From CAIWHR01 sp963713275 (lineage in GTDB: Bacteria > Pseudomonadota > Gammaproteobacteria > Burkholderiales > Casimicrobiaceae): a stretch of 64,000 bases of DNA. Positions 12,326-20,580 of the stretch are shown here, piece by piece. Made by a program: the position numbers and the translations under genes. Location: the NCBI GenBank assembly GCA_963713275.1, contig CAVQLG010000024.1:53753-117752 (forward strand), written 5' to 3'. Numbering within the stretch: position 1 is the stretch's first letter; every line of letters starts with the position of its first letter. Below the pieces are notes generated by a model. It was given only the letters and a program-made list of their open reading frames with translations. It was not told the origin of the DNA and did not search any database.

Positions 12326-13698
12326 CAGTGCACTCCCGCGGGCGCGGCTTCGAGCAGCGCCGCGACCACGCGCTCCATGCGCATGAAGCGCGAGCCCTTG
12401 ACCAGCACCGTGGTGCCGCGCGTGGCGTGCGCGACGAGGTGCCGGACGAGCTCGTCGGTGGAGGCGAAGTGCATGGCCGCCGGCCCGAACGCCGCCGCGG
12501 CTTCGCGGGCCAGCAGTCCGATCGTGAACAGCGCGTCGATGCCGGCGGCGCGCGCCTCGCTGCCGGCCTCGCGATGGAACGCCGGTCCCTCGTTGCCCAC
12601 CTCCCCCATGTCGCCCAGGACCAGCCAGCGCGGCGACGCTCGCGCCGCGAGCACGGCGATCGCCGCGCGCACCGAGTCGGGGTTGGCGTTGTAGCTGTCG
12701 TCGATCACGGTAGCGCCGTTGCCGGCCGCGCGCTCGACCAGCCGCCCGGGAACGGGACGGAAAGCCTCGAGCCCGCGCACGATGTCCGGCAGCGGCACGC
12801 CGATCGCCAGCGTCGCGGTGGCCGCCGCCAGCGCGTTCGCGACGTTGTGCCGCCCAGGAACGGCGAGGCGCACGGTGGCGTCCCCCACCGGGGTCGACAG
12901 CTCGACCACGCCGCCCTCGGCACCCTCGCGGCCGCGATCCCGCACCGCGGCCGGATGGTCCAGCGCGAACTCGATCGCCGTGGCACCCGCGTCGCGGGCC
13001 GCCTCGCGCCAGACGTCGACGTACGCGTCGTCCGCGTTCAGCACGGCGATCCCGCCCGCGTCGAGCGCGCGCACGAGTGCCGCGTGCTCGACCGCGACCT
13101 CGCCGATCGAGTGCATGAACTCCTGATGCTCGCGCTGGGCGTTGTTGACCACGGCGACGGTGGGCTGCGCGATCGCGGCCAGCACCGCGGTCTCTCCGGG
13201 ATGGTTCATCCCGATCTCGACGACCGCGGCACGGTGGCCGGCGGTGAGCCGCAGCAGCGTGAGCGGCAGCCCGATGGCGTTGTTCAGGTTGCCTTGCGTC
13301 GCCAGCACCGCGGCCTCGTCGAAGTGCGTGCGCAGGATGCTCGCGATCATCTCCTTGACCGTGGTCTTGCCGTTGCTGCCGACGACCGCGATCAACGGCA
13401 GCGTGAACCGCTCGCGCCACCCGGCCGCGAGCCGGCCCAGCGCCGCGCGCGTGTCGTCGACGACGATCAGGCTGCCGGCGAGCGCCGGCGCGCGCGCGCC
13501 GGACACCATCGCCGCCACGGCGCCGCGCGTGAGCGCGTCGGCGACGAAGTCGTGGCCGTCGAAGCGCTCGCCGGTGAGCGCGACGAAGAGATCGCCCGGC
13601 TGCAGCGCGCGCGAATCGGTGACCACGCGCGCGAAGGCGACGCTTGCCCCTTCGGCGCGACCGCCCACCGCCCGGGCCGCGGTCAGCGTGTCCATCAT
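12325..13698 (-). CDS. murF: UDP-MurNAc-tripeptide--D-Ala-D-Ala ligase
   Basis: Mur ligase that adds the D-Ala-D-Ala dipeptide made by Ddl. The 457-aa product shows the P-loop VVGSNGKTTVKEM near residue 108, EIGMNHPGE, and the nucleotide-site motif DDSYNANPDSVRAA. I start it at the first codon of the tandem ATGATG at 13693-13698, whose second ATG shares bases with the murE stop. The stop overlaps the mraY start by one base. Confidence 0.96.
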   Translation of the reverse strand: MMDTLTAARAVGGRAEGASVAFARVVTDSRALQPGDLFVALTGERFDGHDFVADALTRGAVAAMVSGARAPALAGSLIVVDDTRAALGRLAAGWRERFTLPLIAVVGSNGKTTVKEMIASILRTHFDEAAVLATQGNLNNAIGLPLTLLRLTAGHRAAVVEIGMNHPGETAVLAAIAQPTVAVVNNAQREHQEFMHSIGEVAVEHAALVRALDAGGIAVLNADDAYVDVWREAARDAGATAIEFALDHPAAVRDRGREGAEGGVVELSTPVGDATVRLAVPGRHNVANALAAATATLAIGVPLPDIVRGLEAFRPVPGRLVERAAGNGATVIDDSYNANPDSVRAAIAVLAARASPRWLVLGDMGEVGNEGPAFHREAGSEARAAGIDALFTIGLLAREAAAAFGPAAMHFASTDELVRHLVAHATRGTTVLVKGSRFMRMERVVAALLEAAPAGVH

Positions 13699-15177
13699 CG
13701 CGGCCTCCACGCAGCGAGTGCGGCGGTCGCCGCGTCGGCGTCGGAGAAATGCAGGCGGACCCCTTTCGCTTCCTGCGTCGTCTCGTGCCCCTTGCCGGCG
13801 ATCAGCACCACGTCGCCGCGGCGAGCCTCGGCAACCGCGGTGGCGATCGCCACGCCCCGGTCGAGCTCGACGGTCCAGCCGCGGCCGCCCGCCGCCTCGA
13901 TGCCGGCGACGACGGCCGCGGCGATCGCCGCCGGGTCCTCGCTGCGCGGGTTGTCGCTGGTGACGACGATCCGGTCGGCGCCCCGCGCGGCGATCCGGCC
14001 CATCTCGGGCCGCTTGCCGGCGTCGCGGTCGCCCCCGCAGCCGAACACGCAGGCGAGCCGGCCGCCGGAGGCGACCGCCGGGCGCAGCGCGCCGAGCACC
14101 TGCTCCAGCGCGTCGGGCGAATGCGCGTAGTCGACGACGACAAGGGGCGCCTCACCGCCGCCGAAGCGCTGCATGCGCCCCGGCGGCGCCTCGACGAGCG
14201 CCAGCGCGCCGAGCGCGTCGGCAAGCGTCACGCCGCTCGCCGAGCAGCACGCCAAGGCAGCCCAGGAGATTCATGAGGTTGAAGCTGCCGACGACCGGCG
14301 CCGCGAGCTCGCCCCGTCCCGCCGGGGTGGCGACGCTGCAGCGCACGCCCTGCGCCCCCTCGACGATGTCCGTCGCCCGGATGTCGGCCGTGCCGAGCCC
14401 GTAGGTGAGGCAGGGGCGCCCCTGCCGCCGCGCGTCGTCGGCGAGCGTCGCGCCGAAGGCATCGTCGACGTTGATCACCGCGGCGCTCAAGCCGGGCCAG
14501 CGGAAGAGCTTCGCCTTCGCCGCGCCGTAGGCTTCCATCGTGCCGTGATAGTCGAGGTGGTCGCGGGTGAGGTTGGTGAACAGCGCGACGTCGAACGCCA
14601 CGGCGTTGACGCGCCCCTGGTCGAGGCCGTGCGACGACACTTCCATCGCCACGGCGTCGGCACCGGCCGCCTTCAACTGCGCCAGCGTTTCCTGCAGGCC
14701 GGCCGCGTCGGCGGTGGTGTGCCGCGCCGGCGCGAGCGCGCCGACGAGGCCGTTGCCCAGCGTGCCCATCACGCCCGCCCGCCGCCCGCAGCGGGCGAGG
14801 CACTGCCCGATCCAATGCGTGCACGACGTCTTGCCGTTGGTGCCGGTGACGCCGATGGTCCACAGCGACCGCGATGGGTCGCCGAAGATGGCTGCGGCGA
14901 TGTCCGACAGCCGCGCGCGCAGCTGCGCCACCGGCGCTTGGGCGACCCGCCAGGCCGGATTCCAGCGAAATCCGGCAGGTTCCCATACCACCGCGCCGGC
15001 GCCGCGACGCAGCGCGTCGGCGATGAACTCGCGACCATCGGCGGCCGCACCCGGATACGCGGCGAAGGCATCGCCCGGGCGGACGTCGCGGCTGTCGGCG
15101 GTGATCCGACGCAGCGGCACGCCGAGCCGCGCGAAGAGCGCGGTCACGTCGAAGTCGGCGTCGAGCGTGACGGTCAT
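13695..15177 (-). pseudogene. murE: UDP-MurNAc-tripeptide synthetase (meso-DAP type), frame broken by one base (probable sequence error)
   Basis: MurE adds meso-diaminopimelate to UDP-MurNAc-L-Ala-D-Glu. The amino-terminal frame starts MTVTLDADFDVTALFARLG at 15177 and has the P-loop GTNGKTSCTHW. The carboxy-terminal frame resumes at ASGVTLADALGALA and contains TSDNPRSEDP, the DNPR signature of meso-DAP rather than lysine ligases. The frames join at 14240-14241, where one extra C would have to be removed. Both halves are complete, so I read this as a sequence error in an essential gene. Start and stop overlap ftsI and murF. Confidence 0.93.
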
Positions 15178-16925
15178 CAGGTCTCCTCGCGCACTTCGCC
15201 GACTTCGGGCGGCAGCAGGACGTTGTCGACCGGCGCGTCGGTGGGCACGCCGAGCATCCGCAGGGCGGCGCCGGTGACGGCCGAGAAGACAGGTGCTGCG
15301 ACCGCCCCGCCGTAGTGCTTTCCCGCCGAGGGCTCGTCGATCATCACGGCGACGATGAGACGCGGCTGCGAGACGGGAGCGAAACCGACGAACGACGAGA
15401 TGTACCGGTTGGTGTAACCGCGGCCTTCGAGCTTGTGCGCGGTCCCGGTCTTGCCGGCGACGCGGTAGCCCGGTACCTGCGCCTTGGGCGCGGTGCCGCC
15501 CGGCTGCACGGCCATCTCCAGCATCCGCCGCACCGCGTGCGCCGTCTCCGGCTTGAGCACCGGCTTCCCGGCGACCGTCCCGTTGCCCTTGAGCAGCGAT
15601 GCCGGCTTCAACTCGCCGTCGCTTGCGAACACCGTGTACGCGCGGGCGAGCTGCACCAGGTTGACCGACAGGCCGTGGCCGTAGGACATCGTCGCCTGTT
15701 CGATCGGCTTCCAGGTCTTCGCCGGCCGCAGTCGGCCGCTGACCTCCCCTGGGAACCCCGTGCGCGGCAGAATGCCGAAACCCGCGTCCGAGAACATCTC
15801 CCACATCGCTTCCGGCCGCAGCCCGAGCGCGATCTTGGCCGCGCCGACGTTAGAGGATTTCTGGACCACCTCCTCCACGGTGAGCGTGCCATGGCGATGC
15901 ACGTCGTGGATCGTGTGCCGGCCGATGGTCAGCGTCCCGCCGGCGGTCTCGATCAGCGTCTCCGGGCGGATGCGCCCTGCGTCCAGCGCCGCGGCGACGG
16001 TGAACGGCTTCATCGTCGAGCCGGGCTCGAACACGTCGGTCAGCGCACGGTTGCGCATGTTCTCGCGCGCGACCTTGTTGCGCGCGTTGGGGTTGTACGT
16101 GGGCCAGTTGGCGAGCGCGAGCACTTCACCGCTGTGCACGTCGAGGATCACCAGCCCACCCGCCTTCGCCCGGTTCGCCACGACCGCGGACTTGAGCTCG
16201 CGGAAGGCGAGGTACTGGAGCCGGGAGTCGATCGCCAGCACGAGGTCGCGGCCCGCCTGCGGCGCGCGGACCGCGGCGACGTCCTCGACGGCGTCGCCAC
16301 GGCGGTTGATGATGACGCGGCGGCTGCCTTCCTTGCCGCCGAGCCATTCCTGCTGCGCGAGCTCGAGCCCTTCCTGCCCCGCGTCGCGATCGCCGGTGAA
16401 GCCCAGGATGTGGCTCATCGTCTCGCCGCCGGGGTAGAAGCGGCGGTACTCGTTCTGGTCGTACAGGCCCTTGATCCGCAGCCGCATGGCGCGCTCGGCG
16501 ACCTCCGGCGGGATCTGGCGCGCGATGAACGCGAAATCGTTCTCGGGTGCGAGCTTCTTCGCCAGCACCTGCGGCGGCAGTTCCAGCACCTTCGCAAGCT
16601 GCGCGAGCTGCGCCGGGGTCGCCTCGACCTTGGCGGGAAACGCCCACAGCGACTTCATCGGCGTGGAGATCGCCAGCGCCTCGCCCGCGCGGTCGACGAT
16701 GCGGCCCCGGTGCGCCGGCACCTCGATCTCGCGGCTGTAGCGGGAGCTGCCCTGCTCCTGCAGGAACTCGGTGTTGACACTTTGCAGGTAGACCGAGCGA
16801 CCCGCGAGGCCGGCGAACAGCAGCGCGAAGCCGCCGAACACCAGCGGCGCGCGCAGCCGCGGCAGCGCGCGCCCGGGACGCGCCGCCCGCCGCGCCGTCG
16901 CCGGGTGCGCGGTCAGCGTCGTCAT
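15177..16925 (-). CDS. ftsI: Septal peptidoglycan transpeptidase FtsI (PBP3)
   Basis: Class B penicillin-binding protein that crosslinks septal peptidoglycan in complex with FtsW. The 582-aa product has a basic cytoplasmic start, one membrane segment at about residues 27-47, a pedestal domain, and the three transpeptidase motifs: STMK (after EPG), SSN (in KSSNVGAAK) and KTG (in VAGKTGTAHK). The ATG at 16923-16925 overlaps the ftsL stop. The gene ends in the murE start. Confidence 0.97.
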   Translation of the reverse strand: MTTLTAHPATARRAARPGRALPRLRAPLVFGGFALLFAGLAGRSVYLQSVNTEFLQEQGSSRYSREIEVPAHRGRIVDRAGEALAISTPMKSLWAFPAKVEATPAQLAQLAKVLELPPQVLAKKLAPENDFAFIARQIPPEVAERAMRLRIKGLYDQNEYRRFYPGGETMSHILGFTGDRDAGQEGLELAQQEWLGGKEGSRRVIINRRGDAVEDVAAVRAPQAGRDLVLAIDSRLQYLAFRELKSAVVANRAKAGGLVILDVHSGEVLALANWPTYNPNARNKVARENMRNRALTDVFEPGSTMKPFTVAAALDAGRIRPETLIETAGGTLTIGRHTIHDVHRHGTLTVEEVVQKSSNVGAAKIALGLRPEAMWEMFSDAGFGILPRTGFPGEVSGRLRPAKTWKPIEQATMSYGHGLSVNLVQLARAYTVFASDGELKPASLLKGNGTVAGKPVLKPETAHAVRRMLEMAVQPGGTAPKAQVPGYRVAGKTGTAHKLEGRGYTNRYISSFVGFAPVSQPRLIVAVMIDEPSAGKHYGGAVAAPVFSAVTGAALRMLGVPTDAPVDNVLLPPEVGEVREET

Positions 16926-17194
16926 CGCGCCGCCCCGAGGCCGACGATTTCGACCCGGTTCTGCGGCGGCAGCTGCATGCGCAACTGCTCGCGGGCGATC
17001 TTCTCGACCCGCGCCGGCATCCCCCAGGTCGACTGCTCGAGCTGCAACTGCCCGTACTCGGTCTCGTAGCCGCGCTCGCGCGCCTGCTCGCGCTGCAGTT
17101 CGACGTAGAGCTTGCGCGCCTGGTGCCGCGACGACACGAGCGAGAGCGCGCACACGATCAGCGCGCCGAGCAGGAGGAGGTTGGCGCGGACCAT
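16922..17194 (-). CDS. ftsL: Cell division protein FtsL
   Basis: Small bitopic divisome protein that pairs with FtsB through a coiled coil. The 90-aa product has a membrane segment at about residues 3-20 and then a heptad-like stretch rich in E, Q and R (ARKLYVELQREQARERG). Weak sequence conservation is normal for FtsL; position between rsmH and ftsI and the topology support the call. It lies 4 bp after rsmH. Confidence 0.93.
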   Translation of the reverse strand: MVRANLLLLGALIVCALSLVSSRHQARKLYVELQREQARERGYETEYGQLQLEQSTWGMPARVEKIAREQLRMQLPPQNRVEIVGLGAAR

Positions 17195-17198
17195 CGGC

Positions 17199-18173
17199 TC
17201 ACACGAAGCCTTGCGGCAGCGCGTGCGCGGTGCGCTCGGCCACGCGCAGCGTCGCGCTGCGCGCGCGCGGATTCGCGGCGACTTCCGCCGCGCCGGGACG
17301 GATGGCGCGGCCGACCCGCGCGAGCGGGGCGCCGGGCAGCGCGGCGGCGCGGATCGGCAGCCGCGCGAGGCGTGCGTCCCCGCCCCAGGGCAACGACGCG
17401 GAGGCGAAGAAGCGCTTCACGATCCGGTCCTCGAGCGAGTGAAAGCTGATCACCGCGATCCGCCCGCCCTGCTCCAGCAGCGACACGGCGCGCGGCAGCG
17501 TCAACGAAAGCTCCGCGAGTTCGCGATTGACGAAAATCCGAAGAGCCTGGAACGTGCGCGTGGCCGGATCCTGACTCCGATCACGCCGCGGGCGCGCGCC
17601 GACGGCTTGGGCCACGATCGCGGCCAGTTGCCGCGTGCTGACGACGGGTGCGAGCGCCCGAGCCGCAACAACTGCTCTTGCAATCGATGGAGCAAGCCGT
17701 TCTTCACCATAATCGCGAAGCACCTCCGTCAGCTCGCGTGCGTCGGCACGCGCGAGAAACGCGGCAGCGGATTCGCCCCGCGTGGGATCCATCCGCATGT
17801 CGAGCGGCCCGTCGGCCCGGAACGAGAACCCGCGCGCCGCTTCGTCGATCTGCGGCGAGGAAACGCCGAGGTCGAGCAGGATGCCGTGCACCGACCCGAT
17901 GCCCAGCGCCGCGAGCACGGCCGGCAGTTCCGAGAACCAGGCGCGGCGGAAGACGAAACGCGGGTCGGCGAGCGCGGCGGCGGCGGCGGCGGCGTCCGGA
18001 TCGCGGTCGAGCGCCAGCAGCCGGCCGCCGGGACCGAGCGAGGCGAGCACCGCCCGGCTGTGTCCCCCGCGACCGAAGGTGGCGTCGACGTAGACGCCGT
18101 CGGCGACGATGGCCAGCGCGGCGACGGCTTCGGCGAGCAGGACGGGAACGTGGACGGCGGGCGCATGGCTCAT
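17199..18173 (-). CDS. rsmH: 16S rRNA (cytosine(1402)-N(4))-methyltransferase
   Basis: SAM-dependent methyltransferase (formerly MraW) that modifies C1402 of 16S rRNA. The 324-aa product begins MSHAPAVHVPVLLAEAVAAL, has the SAM-binding motif DATFGRGGHSRAVL near residue 30 and GILLDLGVSSPQIDEA near 96, and the late motif VISFHSLEDRIVKRFF. The ATG at 18171-18173 overlaps the mraZ stop by one base. Confidence 0.97.
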   Translation of the reverse strand: MSHAPAVHVPVLLAEAVAALAIVADGVYVDATFGRGGHSRAVLASLGPGGRLLALDRDPDAAAAAAALADPRFVFRRAWFSELPAVLAALGIGSVHGILLDLGVSSPQIDEAARGFSFRADGPLDMRMDPTRGESAAAFLARADARELTEVLRDYGEERLAPSIARAVVAARALAPVVSTRQLAAIVAQAVGARPRRDRSQDPATRTFQALRIFVNRELAELSLTLPRAVSLLEQGGRIAVISFHSLEDRIVKRFFASASLPWGGDARLARLPIRAAALPGAPLARVGRAIRPGAAEVAANPRARSATLRVAERTAHALPQGFV

Positions 18174-18676
18174 CAGAGAGAGAAGCCGTCGAGTTCGGAC
18201 GGCAGCGTCCCGGGCGGGAACGACACCGGGCGCGTGGTGGCCTCGATCCACTTCGCGGCATCCCAGACTTCGAACTTGTTGCCCTGCCCTGCGAGCACCA
18301 CGTCGTGATCGAGGCTGGCGAACCGGCGCAGCGCCGGCGACACCAGGATGCGCCCCGCGGCGTCGAGTTCGGCCTCGGATGCGTAACCCACAAGCAGGCG
18401 CTGCAGGCTGCGCACCTCGGCGTTGAACGACGACAGCGACATCAGCCGGTCCTGGATCGGATCCCAGATCGCCCGCGGGTACAGGAGCAGGCAATGGCTG
18501 GGGTCGACGGTCAGCACCAGCGTGTCCGGCGTGCCGTCTTCCCGGCGCGGCGCGAGTGCGTCGCGGAATCGGGTCGGAATCGCGAGGCGTCCCTTGCCGT
18601 CGAGCGCGAGCTGGGTCACGCCGCGAAACACCGCGCGTGCAGCCCGCCCCGCTCCAGCCGCTCCCTGTTCCGACAC
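18173..18676 (-). CDS. mraZ: Transcriptional regulator MraZ
   Basis: AbrB-like DNA-binding protein that represses its own dcw operon by binding repeated boxes upstream. The 167-aa product has two swapped-hairpin repeats, the first containing LALDGKGRLAIPTRFRD and the second DAAGRILVSPALRRFA. It is slightly longer than the usual 140-150 aa because of an alanine-rich amino terminus and a tail. It is the first gene of the cluster, and a fitting operator lies 72 bp upstream. Confidence 0.96.
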   Translation of the reverse strand: MSEQGAAGAGRAARAVFRGVTQLALDGKGRLAIPTRFRDALAPRREDGTPDTLVLTVDPSHCLLLYPRAIWDPIQDRLMSLSSFNAEVRSLQRLLVGYASEAELDAAGRILVSPALRRFASLDHDVVLAGQGNKFEVWDAAKWIEATTRPVSFPPGTLPSELDGFSL

Positions 18677-18748
18677 CGTCTCCTCCTGCCCTGAGGTCGG
18701 GTGAGTTCTGCGTCGCCATGCCCCAGACCGCTTCGGTCAGCGAGGGCG

Positions 18749-18788
18749 ATTTTCCCACCGATCCCCACTTATTCCTACTTCTTACCAC
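18749..18788 (-). promoter_or_regulatory. MraZ operator: four direct 10-bp boxes
   Basis: On the minus strand four units follow each other with exact 10-bp period: GTGGTAAGAA, GTAGGAATAA, GTGGGGATCG, GTGGGAAAAT. The known MraZ site is a set of TGGGN boxes separated by five bases, which fits the last two exactly and the first two loosely. The array starts at the predicted transcription start. Confidence 0.75.
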
Positions 18789-18796
18789 TTGATCGA

Positions 18797-18826
18797 ACTA
18801 TAGAGCAGCAAATTCTCTGTGGTCAA
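18797..18826 (-). promoter_or_regulatory. Sigma70-type promoter of the dcw cluster
   Basis: On the minus strand TTGACC (18821-18826) and TATAGT (18797-18802) are 18 bp apart. AT-rich sequence upstream could act as an UP element. Transcription would begin near 18790, next to the MraZ boxes, so MraZ binding would block initiation. Confidence 0.65.
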
Positions 18827-18829
18827 CAC

Positions 18830-19499
18830 CTTTTTTGGTTTCCGAACAATCACTTACCGGGAAAGAAAAATTTTGTTAAATAATTAATAAACAGATACTT
18901 AATGACACAACCCGATGTGCCGTGGGAAATATCCGATGCAACTATGGCGTTTATAGAACGATCGTTCGATTGCGCCACGTTCTCGGCGCCGGAGCAGCGA
19001 GTGCTTGGCACAGCCCGGCGGACGCTGGGGTCAGCGCGTCCGGCATGGGTGTTGCCGCGCGCCGGCGCAGCAGGACGCGAAGAGCCGACGGTGGGCGCGG
19101 TTTCTGCCGCGAAGCGCGGCCTCGCCAGGAGCGATCGCGTCGAGCCGTGGGAGCGGTTTCAGCCGCGATGCATGACCTCGCCAGGAGCGATCGCGACTGA
19201 AGTCGCTCCCACGAGGTCCCCCGCCCCACACCCGATCGCGACCGAAGTCGCTCCCACGAGCTCCCCACGCGCGATCGCGACTGAAGCCGCTCCCACAAGG
19301 TCCCCACACCCGATCGCGACTGAAGTCGCTCCCACAAGCCCTTGCACAAGCTCCCCCACCAAGCTCCCCCACCAAGCTCCCCACAAAAGCCCCACAAGCC
19401 CCGAGATGGACCCCAACGCGTTCACGTTCGCTCATCGTTCGTTCCCGTACAATCACCCCACTCGCATCGCCAACCCTCGCCGCAGACCGGACCTCCCCC
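18830..19499. other. Long intergenic region between mraZ and the outer-membrane protein
   Basis: The first 150 bp are markedly AT-rich, unlike the neighbourhood, and include the palindrome GAACGATCGTTC (18956-18967). The rest contains a REP array (separate entry). No open reading frame here has a recognisable product. Confidence 0.6.
19060..19345. repeat. Array of REP-type palindromic repeats
   Basis: Six or so units share a core like GGGAGCGGTTTCAGCCGCGA or its reverse, GCGACTGAAGTCGCTCCCAC. The first two read forward and the last four read reverse with a period of about 34 bp, ending in ACAAGGTCCCC-like linkers. Each core is itself palindromic (GCGACTGAAGTCGC). This is the class of REP sequence often found outside genes in Gamma- and Betaproteobacteria. 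Confidence 0.8.
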
Positions 19500-20417
19500 A
19501 TGTCGCGCCATCGCCCCTTTGCCGTCACAACGCTTGCCGTTTTCGCGGCTGCCGTGCTCGCCGTCCCAGCGCTGGCGCAACCGAGCAAGGTCGGCGACGT
19601 CGCCACGGCGCTGTCGCTCTCCGGGCTCAACCAGTTCGACACCGACCTCGACCAGGGCGGCAGCTTCCGCTGGAGCGGCGTGCAAGCCGGCGCCAACGTC
19701 ACCCGCCAGTTCACCTCGGAGTTCGCCGCCGGCTTGACGCTGCGCTACGACTACCAGCACTGGAAGTTCGACAACCCGGCAGCCTTCGGCGGCGTCGCGC
19801 CGTGGGCGAACCTCAGCACGCCGGTGATCGGCCTCAACCTCTCCTACGCGCCGACCTCCGACTGGCGACTGGGCTTCAATCCCGCGGTGGACTGGAGCGG
19901 CGAGTCCGGCGCCAGTGCCGGCGATTCCCTGAGTTACGGCGCGGTGCTCTCCGCGACGAAGAGCTTCTCGCCGGAACTCACGCTGGGCGTCGGTGCGGGC
20001 GTCTTCCGGCAGATCGACGAGACGAAGGTATTCCCGTTCGTCGTCGTCAACTGGAAGATCAACGAGCGTTTGCGCCTGGGCAACCCGTTGCAGGCAGGCC
20101 CTGCGGGCGGCGCCGGGCTGGAGCTCACCTGGACGCTCGCCGACCCCTGGGAGTTCGGCGCCGGCGGCTCGTACCGCTCGTACCGGTTCCGGCTGAAGGA
20201 CGACGGGCCGATTCCCAACGGCATCGGCGAGAACCGCCTGTTCCCGCTGTTCGTGCGCCTGTCCTACGCGTTCGATTCGGCCACGCGCGCCGACCTCTAT
20301 GCCGTCGCGTTCGTCGGGGGCAAGCTCTCCGTCACCCGCGCCGACGGCACCGATCTCTACAGCGACGACTATGAGACCGCGCCGGCGATCGCGTTGTCGC
20401 TCTCGCACCGGTTCTGA
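19500..20417 (+). CDS. Secreted outer-membrane beta-barrel protein (DUF6268-like)
   Basis: The 305-aa product has a Sec signal peptide (MSRHRPFAVTTLAVFAAAV followed by LAVPALAQ, cleavage near residue 26). The mature part is a series of alternating amphipathic strands such as FAAGLTLRYDYQHWKF and LELTWTLADPWEFGAGGSY, and it ends in phenylalanine (SLSHRF), the usual signal for barrel insertion. This pattern fits the DUF6268 family of outer-membrane proteins of unknown function; I recognise it by style rather than by a firm motif. It stands alone between REP repeats. Confidence 0.7.
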   Translation: MSRHRPFAVTTLAVFAAAVLAVPALAQPSKVGDVATALSLSGLNQFDTDLDQGGSFRWSGVQAGANVTRQFTSEFAAGLTLRYDYQHWKFDNPAAFGGVAPWANLSTPVIGLNLSYAPTSDWRLGFNPAVDWSGESGASAGDSLSYGAVLSATKSFSPELTLGVGAGVFRQIDETKVFPFVVVNWKINERLRLGNPLQAGPAGGAGLELTWTLADPWEFGAGGSYRSYRFRLKDDGPIPNGIGENRLFPLFVRLSYAFDSATRADLYAVAFVGGKLSVTRADGTDLYSDDYETAPAIALSLSHRF

Positions 20418-20469
20418 GGTTCCACGGTTCATCCCGTAGCGGCTCGCACGCGCAGGAGCGCGTGCCGCG

Positions 20470-20565
20470 TCGGTCTCGTGGAAGCGGCTTCGCCCGCGAT
20501 TCGCAGGCCCTCTGTGCAGGCCCCGCAGGAGCGGCTTTAGCCGCGATTCGCAGGTCCTCCGTCCA
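20470..20565 (+). repeat. REP-type repeats upstream of tamA
   Basis: Two further copies of the same REP family: GGAAGCGGCTTCGCCCGCGA and, about 50 bp on, GGAGCGGCTTTAGCCGCGA, each followed by TTCGCAGG. They flank the outer-membrane protein on its other side. Confidence 0.75.
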
Positions 20566-20580
20566 GGCCTTGTCGCCCCC

